NCBI GenBank assembly: GCA_003694385.1
Contig: RFKA01000085.1
Location: 1 to 13,993, forward strand
DNA length: 13,993 bases
Reading direction: 5' to 3'
Source: Candidatus Woesearchaeota archaeon
GTDB taxonomy: Archaea; Nanobdellota; Nanobdellia; Woesearchaeales; UBA525
Below, in pieces: positions 1 through 5,617 of the stretch (position 1 is the stretch's first letter; the number at the start of each line of letters is the position of its first letter). Both the position numbers and the translations under genes were made by a program. The notes below the pieces were generated by a model. That model ran no database searches and was not told where the DNA came from. It was given only the letters and a program-made list of their open reading frames with translations.

Positions 1-384
1 CCACCCACCAATGCCTGCGCCGACGATGAGGAGCAAGACGATGAGCGTGGCGACCGGGAAGTGCACGGCGTGCGTCACCGTCGATCCCGTGACGCGCCGG
101 ATTGCCGCGTCGACTTCTCGGCGTGAGTGACCCTGGCTCAACAAATAGGTGCGAAGCTGCGCGAGATTATACCCCTGAGAGAGGTACTGCTGGAGGTACG
201 CGTCCAGAGGGTCAATCCCGCTGGGTTGCCCGACGGTCCACGTCGTCTTCCCAACATTCTTGAGGCACTCCTCGACGAGGCTCTTCGGGTACCCGTGCTT
301 CTTGAGCGTCTCGCGAATCTGCGCGTGCGAGTAGCCCTGCGCGATGAGCCGCTCAACGTACTCCATGAGTGCCTGGTTAACCAT
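1..384 (-). CDS. Partial membrane protein with two 'GY' helical repeats
   Basis: The reading frame is open from an ATG at 384 to the window edge (128 codons, no stop), so the C-terminus is missing. Two 39-residue repeats are visible at residues 6-44 and 60-98. Both follow the pattern L-x2-Y-x5-L-x-Q-G-Y-x2-A-Q-I/L-R-x2-L-x3-G-x5-V, ending in a basic helix. A hydrophobic segment at about 107-128 (PVATLIVLLLIVGAGIGG) looks like a transmembrane helix, which would put the repeats on the cytoplasmic side. Similar short helical repeats before a membrane anchor are, from memory, common in DPANN archaeal membrane proteins; their function is unknown. A TATA-like element lies at 434-442 and a GAGG sequence just before the start. 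The overlapping GTG-started frame from 389 is a shadow. I am confident that it is coding, but the function is unknown. Confidence 0.75.
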   Translation of the reverse strand, partial: MVNQALMEYVERLIAQGYSHAQIRETLKKHGYPKSLVEECLKNVGKTTWTVGQPSGIDPLDAYLQQYLSQGYNLAQLRTYLLSQGHSRREVDAAIRRVTGSTVTHAVHFPVATLIVLLLIVGAGIGGW

Positions 385-394
385 TTCACTGCCT

Positions 395-426
395 CATTCT
401 AAGCTTCGGTCATTCTATGCTTCGGA
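395..426. repeat. Tandem 16-bp direct repeat at a promoter
   Basis: CATTCTAAGCTTCGGT (395-410) is followed directly by CATTCTATGCTTCGGA (411-426), identical at 14 of 16 positions. It lies between the TATA-like element at 434-442 and the start codon at 384 of the minus-strand gene, covering the expected transcription start. A regulator site is an inference. Confidence 0.6.
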
Positions 427-433
427 AAGGATT

Positions 434-442
434 CTTTAAAAA
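434..442 (-). promoter_or_regulatory. TATA-like element for the minus-strand repeat protein
   Basis: TTTTTAAAG, read on the minus strand, lies 50-58 bp upstream of the ATG at 384. A start site about 26 bp downstream would give a leader of roughly 25 nt. Confidence 0.5.
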
Positions 443-483
443 TCTTCCTTTGCGTCGTCGCTCTCACACAGTGACCAAGCATC

Positions 484-490
484 TTTAAAT
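484..490 (+). promoter_or_regulatory. TATA-like element for the MscS gene
   Basis: TTTAAAT lies 24-30 bp before the ATG at 514, so the mRNA is probably leaderless or nearly so. A GGTGAGG sequence (506-512) also precedes the start but lies very close to it. Confidence 0.55.
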
Positions 491-513
491 AACGTGTTTC
501 TGTTGGGTGAGGT

Positions 514-1485
514 ATGCACGCGTCAGACGAGCACCGGCGGCAGAAGCGACACGACGCGCTCATTGTCTTCTTCGGCGCAATTCTCCTCACGATCGTCATC
601 CTCATCAGGACGAGAACATTAACGGTGCTGTCGTGGTGGACGGAAGACCTCGACCTCTTCGTCCTCCCCCTCACGACCCTGTTCCTCACGATTGTGTTCG
701 CGCGGCTCGTCTCGAAATTCCTGAATAACTACTTCCGTGCAGCAGCCGGCCACCTCTTCACTGTCGACCGAACACGCTACGCGCTCTTCACGAAACTCTC
801 AACGCTCCTCATCTACGTGCTGGGCGCCGGCGTCATCATCTACCTCATTCCCAGCTTGCGCAGCCTGAGCTACAGCATCTTCGCCGGCGCCGGCGTCCTC
901 GCCATCATCATTGGCTTCGCGACGCAGAAGACTTTCGGGAACCTCGTCTCAGGAGTAATGATTGCCGTCTACCAACCTTACCGCATCGGCGACCGCGTCA
1001 GCGTCGCTGGCGAGTACGGCGTCATCGAGGACATCACGCTCCGGCACACAATCATCAATACGTGGGACAACAAGCGCGTCGTCATCCCGAACAGCAAGAT
1101 GGACGAGGAAGTCATCGATAACTACACGCTCGAGGACCCACGAATTCTTGGCTGGATCGACATCGGCATCAGCTATGACAGTGATATCGACCTCGCGCGC
1201 CGCATCATGCGCGAGGAAGCGATGGCCCACCCTGATTTCCTCGATAACCGCGCAGAGACGGACCTGCTCGCTGGCGACGAGCCCGTGCGAGTCCGCGTCG
1301 TTGACTTCACTGACAGCGCCGTTATGCTCCGCCTCTACTTCTGGGCAGCCGACCAGCCGACGCGTTTCAAGATGGGCTGTGACTTGCGTGAACGTATCAA
1401 GAAACGCTTTGCGAAAGAGGGTGTTGAGATCCCCTACCCCTACCGGACGATTGTCTACAAGAAGGACCTGCCGAAGAACGCATGA
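514..1485 (+). CDS. mscS: MscS-family small-conductance mechanosensitive channel
   Basis: A 323-aa protein that fits an MscS-type channel, which opens under membrane tension to release solutes during hypo-osmotic shock. Hydrophobic helices lie at about residues 15-33, 47-67, 92-113 and 119-140. The last one is the Gly/Ala-rich pore helix (FAGAGVLAIIIGFATQK), followed by the amphipathic FGNLVSGVMIAVYQPYRIGD segment typical of the family. The MscS beta-domain follows at about 155-205, with GEYGVIEDITLRHT and VVIPNSKM. The alpha/beta C-terminal domain runs to the conserved EIPYPYRT near residue 305-312. The length is normal for the family. The ATG at 514 is placed right after a TATA-like element and GGTGAGG. 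It is the only gene on this transcript that I can support; Rpo11 downstream has its own promoter. Confidence 0.95.
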   Translation: MHASDEHRRQKRHDALIVFFGAILLTIVILIRTRTLTVLSWWTEDLDLFVLPLTTLFLTIVFARLVSKFLNNYFRAAAGHLFTVDRTRYALFTKLSTLLIYVLGAGVIIYLIPSLRSLSYSIFAGAGVLAIIIGFATQKTFGNLVSGVMIAVYQPYRIGDRVSVAGEYGVIEDITLRHTIINTWDNKRVVIPNSKMDEEVIDNYTLEDPRILGWIDIGISYDSDIDLARRIMREEAMAHPDFLDNRAETDLLAGDEPVRVRVVDFTDSAVMLRLYFWAADQPTRFKMGCDLRERIKKRFAKEGVEIPYPYRTIVYKKDLPKNA

Positions 1486-1537
1486 ACAATTCTTATGCTT
1501 GTCCTTGTGGGGCTGTCCTGCTGGCTGCAACCAAAGA

Positions 1538-1545
1538 TTTATAAG
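1538..1545 (+). promoter_or_regulatory. TATA box for rpo11
   Basis: TTTATAAG lies 25-32 bp before the ATG at 1570, which implies a leaderless mRNA. It rules out the ATG at 1495 as the start, because that codon lies upstream of the promoter. Confidence 0.65.
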
Positions 1546-1569
1546 GGGTTTCCTGTTCACGCGCGGAAC

Positions 1570-1836
1570 ATGGAGCTCAATGTCATCGAGAAGAAGAAAG
1601 GTCGACTCGTTTTTGAACTCCCAGGTGAAGACCACACGTTCTGTAATGCACTCAAGACAGAGCTCTGGAACGACAAGGATGTCAAGGCCGCCACGTACTC
1701 AGTGAAGCACCCGCTCCTGCCCGTCCCGAAGTTCATCATTGAGGCAAAAACCGACGCGCTGAAAGCCTTGAAAGGAGCTATCGAGCGCCTCCAGAAGCAG
1801 TACCGGACTATGGGCACCGCATTCAAGAAACTCTGA
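1570..1836 (+). CDS. rpo11: DNA-directed RNA polymerase subunit Rpo11 (RpoL)
   Basis: An 88-aa protein beginning MELNVIEKKKGRLVFELPGE, matching archaeal Rpo11 (RpoL), the homologue of eukaryotic RPB11. It pairs with Rpo3 to form the alpha-like assembly platform of RNA polymerase. Recognisable family features are the HTFCNALKTELW segment (about residues 22-33), where bacterial alpha and RPB11 share H-T-x-x-N-x-L, then the YSVKHPLLPVPKFIIEAKTD strand region and a C-terminal amphipathic helix (LKALKGAIERLQKQYRTM). The length is normal. I chose the ATG at 1570 over the in-frame ATG at 1495 because a TATA box at 1538-1545 lies between them and because the family starts at MxLxVI. It stands alone here, apart from Rpo4 near 10.1-10.4 kb. 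Confidence 0.95.
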   Translation: MELNVIEKKKGRLVFELPGEDHTFCNALKTELWNDKDVKAATYSVKHPLLPVPKFIIEAKTDALKALKGAIERLQKQYRTMGTAFKKL

Positions 1837-2024
1837 GTGTGGCCGCTTCTCCACCCTATCTGTCGTGTTGCTTTGCTCGGACTTAGTGAAGACTCATGTC
1901 CTCGCAAATCAATCTTTGAAATCTTCCAAATTCATAAGCTGGCCTTGAACTACCACTTCGAACTTTCTCGTTGCTTTGTGAACAGCAGGTGCATGAAGAA
2001 TTTCAGAACACTGAGCAATGGTCT
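1837..2024. other. Gap between convergent genes, nothing recognised
   Basis: This 188-bp stretch separates the 3' ends of rpo11 and the CBS gene. It looks more AT-rich than its neighbours. I found no RNA gene, strong hairpin or credible ORF. An open frame that continues directly after the rpo11 stop encodes a Cys/His-rich peptide with no start signal, and I take it as non-coding. Confidence 0.4.
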
Positions 2025-2501
2025 CTAGGCGTTGTCGCCCTCGTCAAGCGCACCCCTCAATGGCTTGTGCTCTGGCTCGCGCACGTCGTACTTGTCCACG
2101 ATAAGGTCGAAGAGTTGCGGCTGGATACGCAGGATATCCTTGAGTGTGATGAAGCCAATCATCTTCCCATCGTCGAGCACGGGCAAGTGCCTGCACTCGT
2201 GGTCGCGCATCGTGTTCAGCGCCGCAAAGATATCGACGCCCGGACTCGTCGTGTGCATCTTGTCGGCGGGCGTCATGATATCACGGCCCTGGGTCTTATC
2301 AAGGTCTTTTCCTGAAGCCACGCCCTTCCGGACGAGGTCATACTCGGTAACGATGCCAACGAGCTGGTTTCCCTCGCGTAAGAGGAGGCTGCCGACGCGT
2401 TCATCACGCATCTTCTGCGCGAGTTCCCTCAGAGAAGCTGTTGGTGCAGCCGTGACTGGCTTACGCGTCATCACATCAATGACCTTGTAGCCAGTCTGCA
2501 C
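2025..2501 (-). CDS. CBS-pair (Bateman domain) protein
   Basis: A 158-aa protein made almost entirely of two CBS domains: CBS1 at about residues 8-62 (VIDVMTRKPVTA ... VGIVTEYDLVRK) and CBS2 at about 74-128 (DIMTPADKMHTTSPG ... MIGFITLKDILR). Both have the usual D-V/I-M-T start and the G-I/F-V/I-T-x-x-D-L/I end. A short charged tail follows. CBS pairs bind adenine nucleotides such as AMP, ATP or SAM, and act as regulatory modules. With no fused enzyme here, the partner cannot be told from sequence. The start is a GTG at 2501: a TATA-like element at 2524-2533 sits 23-32 bp upstream, so the mRNA is probably leaderless, and the first Met inside would cut into CBS1. It has its own promoter. Confidence 0.93.
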   Translation of the reverse strand: MQTGYKVIDVMTRKPVTAAPTASLRELAQKMRDERVGSLLLREGNQLVGIVTEYDLVRKGVASGKDLDKTQGRDIMTPADKMHTTSPGVDIFAALNTMRDHECRHLPVLDDGKMIGFITLKDILRIQPQLFDLIVDKYDVREPEHKPLRGALDEGDNA

Positions 2502-2523
2502 GCCCTAGAGAATGGACTTGATG

Positions 2524-2533
2524 TTTTTAAAAA
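2524..2533 (-). promoter_or_regulatory. TATA-like element for the CBS-pair gene
   Basis: TTTTTAAAAA, symmetric in sequence, lies 23-32 bp upstream of the GTG start at 2501. The spacing fits a leaderless transcript. Confidence 0.55.
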
Positions 2534-2557
2534 TGATGGTGTGTGCCGGGAAAATTA

Positions 2558-2608
2558 GCCGGGGCGGCCTCCGTCGCTGCGGGGGTGCAATCACTACCCC
2601 GCCCCGGC
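2558..2608 (-). terminator. GC-rich hairpin downstream of the nucleotidyltransferase operon
   Basis: GCCGGGGCGG (2558-2567) and CCGCCCCGGC (2599-2608) form a perfect 10-bp stem. The 31-nt interior can form a second stem, CCTCCG against CGGGGG, around TCGCTG. It lies 10 bp past the stop of the 91-aa gene. On the minus strand a TTTT follows shortly after, so it may mark or protect the transcript 3' end, though archaeal terminators do not need hairpins. A small structured RNA is the alternative. At 51 nt it is too short for tRNA and lacks a T-arm. Confidence 0.4.
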
Positions 2609-2617
2609 AGGAAAGCA

Positions 2618-2893
2618 TTACTTGTTGTGTTTCTCATAAAACCGTTCGATGCGCGCACGCATTGTTCTGAGGTTGTTGATCGCTTCTTCAACTGCAAGGC
2701 CATCAATCATGGTGTCTGCAAGTTCAGAGGGCGACGACGTGAGATAATTAAGAGCGAACTGCGTGAGCTGTGCGTACTCGTCTTCGAGTTCTGGACAGAG
2801 CAAGGTGGTGTCAACGCTCATGTCGAGCAGGGCCCTCGCTTCTCTGGAGAGGGTCTGGTAGAGCTCCTGCATTGGCTCGGGGCGTTCATCCAT
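2618..2893 (-). CDS. Small helical protein, in operon with the nucleotidyltransferase gene
   Basis: A 91-aa protein that I do not recognise by family. It appears all-helical, with heptad-like stretches at about residues 8-24, 36-52, 57-75 and 76-90. It is acidic overall, with a basic C-terminus. The last helix contains R84-F-Y-E-K-H89, an R-x4-H pattern like the catalytic motif of HEPN RNases, but only two residues follow it. HEPN domains usually continue further, so this may be chance. A strong Shine-Dalgarno (GAGGAGAG) precedes the ATG at 2893. Only 33 nt separate it from the stop of the upstream 602-aa nucleotidyltransferase-fold gene, with no TATA element between, so the two are probably co-transcribed. 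That supports a shared function, which is unknown. Confidence 0.75.
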   Translation of the reverse strand: MDERPEPMQELYQTLSREARALLDMSVDTTLLCPELEDEYAQLTQFALNYLTSSPSELADTMIDGLAVEEAINNLRTMRARIERFYEKHNK

Positions 2894-2926
2894 AGTGTCT
2901 CTCCTCTAGTCTGTTGCGATGCTCCC

Positions 2927-4735
2927 TTAACCAATGAGTATTTCGACATCCTTGCCGAATATCTTCTTGAGGTCATCGAAGATTGGCTGCTTGATGAACG
3001 CGTTGTGCGGCAGCTTGAGATTGGTGATGGCGTGCTCGAGCTCCTCGAGCGAACTTGCCTGGATGTTCGCGAGACCGCCGTCCTTCTTGATGACCGCCTT
3101 CTGCACTTCCTTCTCCTTCGCGTCGAGGTCGGGCGTGATGAACGCGTGCTTGTCGAGGAGCAAGACCTCGCCGTACTTGTCGCCGTACTTCACGCGGATG
3201 CGTGCGCGCTCGAGCTCATGGCCGCGCTTGCGCTGGATGTGCTCGACGAGGAACTTGATGAGTTCGCTCGCCTTCTTCTTCATCGCGTGCACATCACTCA
3301 TCTGGAGCTTTCCCTTCGCGTGCTCGTTCTTCGCATGCTGGAGTTCCTGTACGAGGCGCAGGTATTTCTCAGGGACAACGCCCGCGTGGATGATAGTTTC
3401 TTTGAAGAGCGGCACGAGCTGTTCCTCGCTTGCTTTCTCGACGCCTTCGAGCTTGAGCGCGTCACGCACGACTGTTGCCGCGCTTTCCCAGAGGTGGAGC
3501 ACGTCTTCTTTCTCCTTGAGGTTCGTGATTTGCTCGAAGAGCTTGTTGAGGCGCTCGAGGTACTTCTTCGCGCCGGTGAGGATCTCATCAAGTTCTTTGC
3601 CCGTGATGTTCTTCTTCGTGAGGTGCTCCATGTCCTTGCGCGTCTTGAGGATCTTCTCGAAGATCTTGACGTACTCTTCTTCGAAGATCTTCTCTTTCTT
3701 TACGAAGACGTCGCGGAGCACGCCCGCAGTCTCCTTCGGCGTTGGTGGCGGGAGTCCGTAGAGCATGATGGCGGCCTGTGTTGGTGTCTGTACTGCCCAG
3801 AACGCGTCTTCCATCGCAATCTCGTTCATCTTGAACTGCATGCGCTGCACCATCTGGTCGCCCGTGCTCTTGTACATGTCTATTGCTTCGGGGCTCGGCT
3901 TCACCTTCCCCATCTTCAGCAGTTGCTTCCACGGCATGAAGATGCCGCGGTCATAGAACGGGATGCCATCGCGGAGGAACGTGAAGATGATGGGGTTCGC
4001 CTCCTTGATATTATCCCAGAAGTCCGTGAGGATGTACACTTGGACGTTCAGCTTGTTCTTGATGCCGGTGAGCTGGCCCGCATCGTGGCCCATGCCGATG
4101 ATGATGGCGCGGAGCTTGTCTTTGAGTTCTGCGCGCGTCATCTTCTTCACGTCGGTGTCATCGATGACGATGAAGACGTCGATGTCACTCTCCGGCGTGG
4201 CGCGCCCCTGGACGAGGCTGCCTGCGAGAACATAACTCACAATGTACTTCTCGAACTTCTTGAGGACCATGCTCTTGTGGATCTCCGCGATCTTTACTGC
4301 TTGGAGCATGCCCTTGTCGTGCACGATCTGGCCCAGCGCCATCATCTGGAGGAGGTCGTGCTTGCCGTCATAACATGCCTGCCAGAGCTCTGACAGGAGG
4401 AGGACTTCGGGCAGCAAGTCCTTGCTGACAATGGCTGCCTCTTTGTCCACGATGTCTTGGAGCTTCGCTTGGAGCTCCGCTTTTGGCATCTTCTGAGAAT
4501 CAGTATCATCCATGAGGACGAGGACATTAATCTTGTCCTTCGCCTCGCCTTCTCTCGGCGGGGGGAGGAGCATGATGCCCATGATGTACTCGTCGAATTT
4601 CGCACGAATTTTCTTCTCGAACTGCTCGAGCGTTTTCTTCGTCGCCGCGAACTGTTTTTCTGCTTCGCTCATCGGCGTTTGTTGAGAAACGGCGCTTTCA
4701 ACTCCCGAAGGGCTTTGAGTAGATTTTTTTGACAT
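2927..4735 (-). CDS. Large nucleotidyltransferase-fold protein with a degenerate N-terminal duplicate
   Basis: A 602-aa protein. Residues about 160-255 hold a Pol-beta/MNT-type nucleotidyltransferase core: G172-S173, then S-D184-I-D186-V, the family G-S-x(n)-D-x-D signature with both metal-binding Asp present. The matching third strand (LNVQVYIL, 229-236) lacks an obvious third Asp. Residues about 41-120 are a clear second copy: INVLVLMDDTDSQKM (69-83) aligns with IDVFIVIDDTDVKKM (185-199). In this copy GS is replaced by LL (56-57) and the Asp pair by K68 and N70, so it should be inactive. Residues about 280-510 are helical and charged, followed by a small C-terminal domain to 602. I recall similar 600-aa proteins from Woesearchaeota-like genomes; the substrate is unknown. 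The start follows a Shine-Dalgarno (AGAGGTG, 4741-4747) and a TATA element. Confidence 0.85.
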   Translation of the reverse strand: MSKKSTQSPSGVESAVSQQTPMSEAEKQFAATKKTLEQFEKKIRAKFDEYIMGIMLLPPPREGEAKDKINVLVLMDDTDSQKMPKAELQAKLQDIVDKEAAIVSKDLLPEVLLLSELWQACYDGKHDLLQMMALGQIVHDKGMLQAVKIAEIHKSMVLKKFEKYIVSYVLAGSLVQGRATPESDIDVFIVIDDTDVKKMTRAELKDKLRAIIIGMGHDAGQLTGIKNKLNVQVYILTDFWDNIKEANPIIFTFLRDGIPFYDRGIFMPWKQLLKMGKVKPSPEAIDMYKSTGDQMVQRMQFKMNEIAMEDAFWAVQTPTQAAIMLYGLPPPTPKETAGVLRDVFVKKEKIFEEEYVKIFEKILKTRKDMEHLTKKNITGKELDEILTGAKKYLERLNKLFEQITNLKEKEDVLHLWESAATVVRDALKLEGVEKASEEQLVPLFKETIIHAGVVPEKYLRLVQELQHAKNEHAKGKLQMSDVHAMKKKASELIKFLVEHIQRKRGHELERARIRVKYGDKYGEVLLLDKHAFITPDLDAKEKEVQKAVIKKDGGLANIQASSLEELEHAITNLKLPHNAFIKQPIFDDLKKIFGKDVEILIG

Positions 4736-4770
4736 TGATTCACCTCTTCGGCGTGTGCAGCCCTTGGGCT

Positions 4771-4778
4771 TTTTTATA
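4771..4778 (-). promoter_or_regulatory. TATA box for the 602-aa nucleotidyltransferase gene
   Basis: TATAAAAA on the minus strand, 36-43 bp upstream of the ATG at 4735. The predicted leader of about 12 nt carries the AGAGGTG ribosome-binding site. Confidence 0.6.
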
Positions 4779-4791
4779 GTCTGTGGTGTGA

Positions 4792-4805
4792 GGAAAAAAG
4801 AAAAG
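4792..4805 (-). terminator. T-rich terminator after the 193-aa gene
   Basis: The minus strand reads CTTTTCTTTTTTCC, starting 14 bp after the stop codon at 4819-4821 and just before the next promoter. T-runs of this kind are the usual archaeal termination signal. Confidence 0.5.
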
Positions 4806-4818
4806 ATGTTTGGGGCTT

Positions 4819-5400
4819 TTAGCCGCTGTACTTGTCGACGATCTCCCGTGCCTGCGCGTACTGCGCGACGTCCTGCGGGCTGCCGAAGGGCTTGCCGTTC
4901 GGGGCGACCGGGAGCTGGTCGTTGCTGAAGCCTTCGAATGCCGCTTGCGGAGCGTTCTGGTACGCCGTGCTCGCGCTTTCATGCGCGCCACGCAGTGCGC
5001 CGAGGACTCCTTCAAGCGTGATCCTTGAACCCTGGTTCGCGAGGCCTCTGAGGTCGCGGCCGCGGAATCCGGGTCCGCCGCGCGCGAAGAGTTCTCTTGT
5101 CACTTCGCTTGCTTGGCTCCAGGGTTTCGCGTCGAAGACTGCCGCAAGCGTGTCTTCGCCGAGCTTGGCATAGGTGCCGCCGAGCTTCTCCTGCACGTCT
5201 TTCTTGTCCAGGCTGCTCATGTCGTCGAAGCCATTCCCGTCTTTGCCGACATGGCTGAGGGCTGCGCCGTACATCTTGCCGGCGAGGTTGTCTGTGAACG
5301 TCCTCTGCGAAGCAGCCACTTCACCTTGGATCTTCTGTGCCTTGTCGAGATAGGTCTTCTTGAATTCCTCGACACTCATTCTTTTGTTGTCATCTGCCAT
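4819..5400 (-). CDS. Hypothetical soluble protein (193 aa)
   Basis: I do not recognise a family. The protein is hydrophilic with no signal peptide or membrane segment. Residues about 1-45 are helical and charged (MSVEEFKKTYLDKAQKIQGE). A central region has many Gly and Asp (HVGKDGNGFDD, ARGGPGFRGRDLRGL) that could form loops. The C-terminal 30 residues (SPQDVAQYAQAREIVDKYSG) again look helical. The DGNGFDD stretch at about 54-60 resembles a calcium-binding loop only loosely and I do not claim one. The ATG at 5400 is preceded by a GGGGGTG Shine-Dalgarno and a TATA box at 5462-5470. A perfect inverted repeat between the two suggests that the gene is repressed or induced. Its own T-rich terminator and the separate promoter of the next gene make it monocistronic. 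Confidence 0.8.
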   Translation of the reverse strand: MADDNKRMSVEEFKKTYLDKAQKIQGEVAASQRTFTDNLAGKMYGAALSHVGKDGNGFDDMSSLDKKDVQEKLGGTYAKLGEDTLAAVFDAKPWSQASEVTRELFARGGPGFRGRDLRGLANQGSRITLEGVLGALRGAHESASTAYQNAPQAAFEGFSNDQLPVAPNGKPFGSPQDVAQYAQAREIVDKYSG

Positions 5401-5444
5401 TTTTTTTGCACCCCCGAATATCCCAAGAAGGGAATTCGTTGTTC

Positions 5445-5461
5445 CTACTATTCAGTAGTAG
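5445..5461. promoter_or_regulatory. Perfect inverted repeat next to a TATA box (putative operator)
   Basis: CTACTA-TTCAG-TAGTAG is a perfect 6-bp dyad with a 5-bp centre. It abuts the TATA element (5462-5470) of the 193-aa gene on the downstream side, between TATA and the expected start site near 5436. This is where archaeal repressors commonly bind. The regulator is unknown. Confidence 0.5.
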
Positions 5462-5470
5462 TATATAAAT
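5462..5470 (-). promoter_or_regulatory. TATA box for the 193-aa gene
   Basis: ATTTATATA on the minus strand, 62-70 bp upstream of the ATG at 5400. It implies a leader of about 36 nt that carries a GGGGGTG ribosome-binding site. The flanking 5462-5510 is strongly AT-rich and holds further TATA-like words on both strands. Confidence 0.55.
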
Positions 5471-5509
5471 CTTTCTGTAAATAATTTATAAACTTTAAAA
5501 AATATATAA

Positions 5510-5617
5510 ATGGTTTTTTTCTCATCTAAACCACTAACAAGTGACAATAACTTCGCTTTCTGGTGGTTCCTCGACGACCTTCCGATTGAGCTCTCTGACA
5601 ACAAGGGAGAAGCTTAA
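5510..5617 (+). CDS. Possible 35-aa small protein (uncertain)
   Basis: An ATG at 5510 opens a 35-codon frame (MVFFSSKPLTSDNNFAFWWF then a short acidic tail) ending in TAA at 5615-5617. It overlaps the 3' end of the convergent 306-aa gene by 4 bp, an arrangement like other gene ends in this window. A TATA-like ATTTATAA at 5484-5491 lies 19-26 bp upstream, slightly close for a leaderless start. The first half has an aromatic, moderately hydrophobic centre. There is no homology that I recognise, and the frame is short enough to occur by chance. I list it so that the gap is not read as empty. Confidence 0.25.
   Translation: MVFFSSKPLTSDNNFAFWWFLDDLPIELSDNKGEA

Noticed and set aside
1495..1569. 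Longer N-terminus for Rpo11 from the ATG at 1495
   Set aside because: The TATA box at 1538-1545 lies within it, and Rpo11 proteins begin at the MELNVI-like sequence.
949..1635. A 228-codon minus-strand frame across MscS and Rpo11
   Set aside because: It is antisense to two confidently identified genes and has no promoter or recognisable domain.
1837..2028. Open frame continuing after the rpo11 stop
   Set aside because: It starts only because the codon after TGA is GTG. It has no ribosome-binding site, an unusual Cys/His composition, and overlaps the CBS gene end.
2558..2608. tRNA gene
   Set aside because: The acceptor-like stem is striking, but the element is 51 nt and has no T-arm or anticodon arm of normal geometry.
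2543..4393. A 616-codon open frame on the plus strand, the longest in the window
   Set aside because: It is antisense to the well-supported 602-aa nucleotidyltransferase gene. Its Leu/Val/Glu/Arg-rich composition is what results from reading the complement of a Lys/Glu/Leu-rich gene, and it runs through the 91-aa gene and the GC hairpin. There is no start signal.
4819..5400. Calcium-binding EF-hand loop in the 193-aa protein
   Set aside because: DGNGFDD has the flavour of one, but the surrounding residues do not give a full loop or flanking helices of the right spacing.
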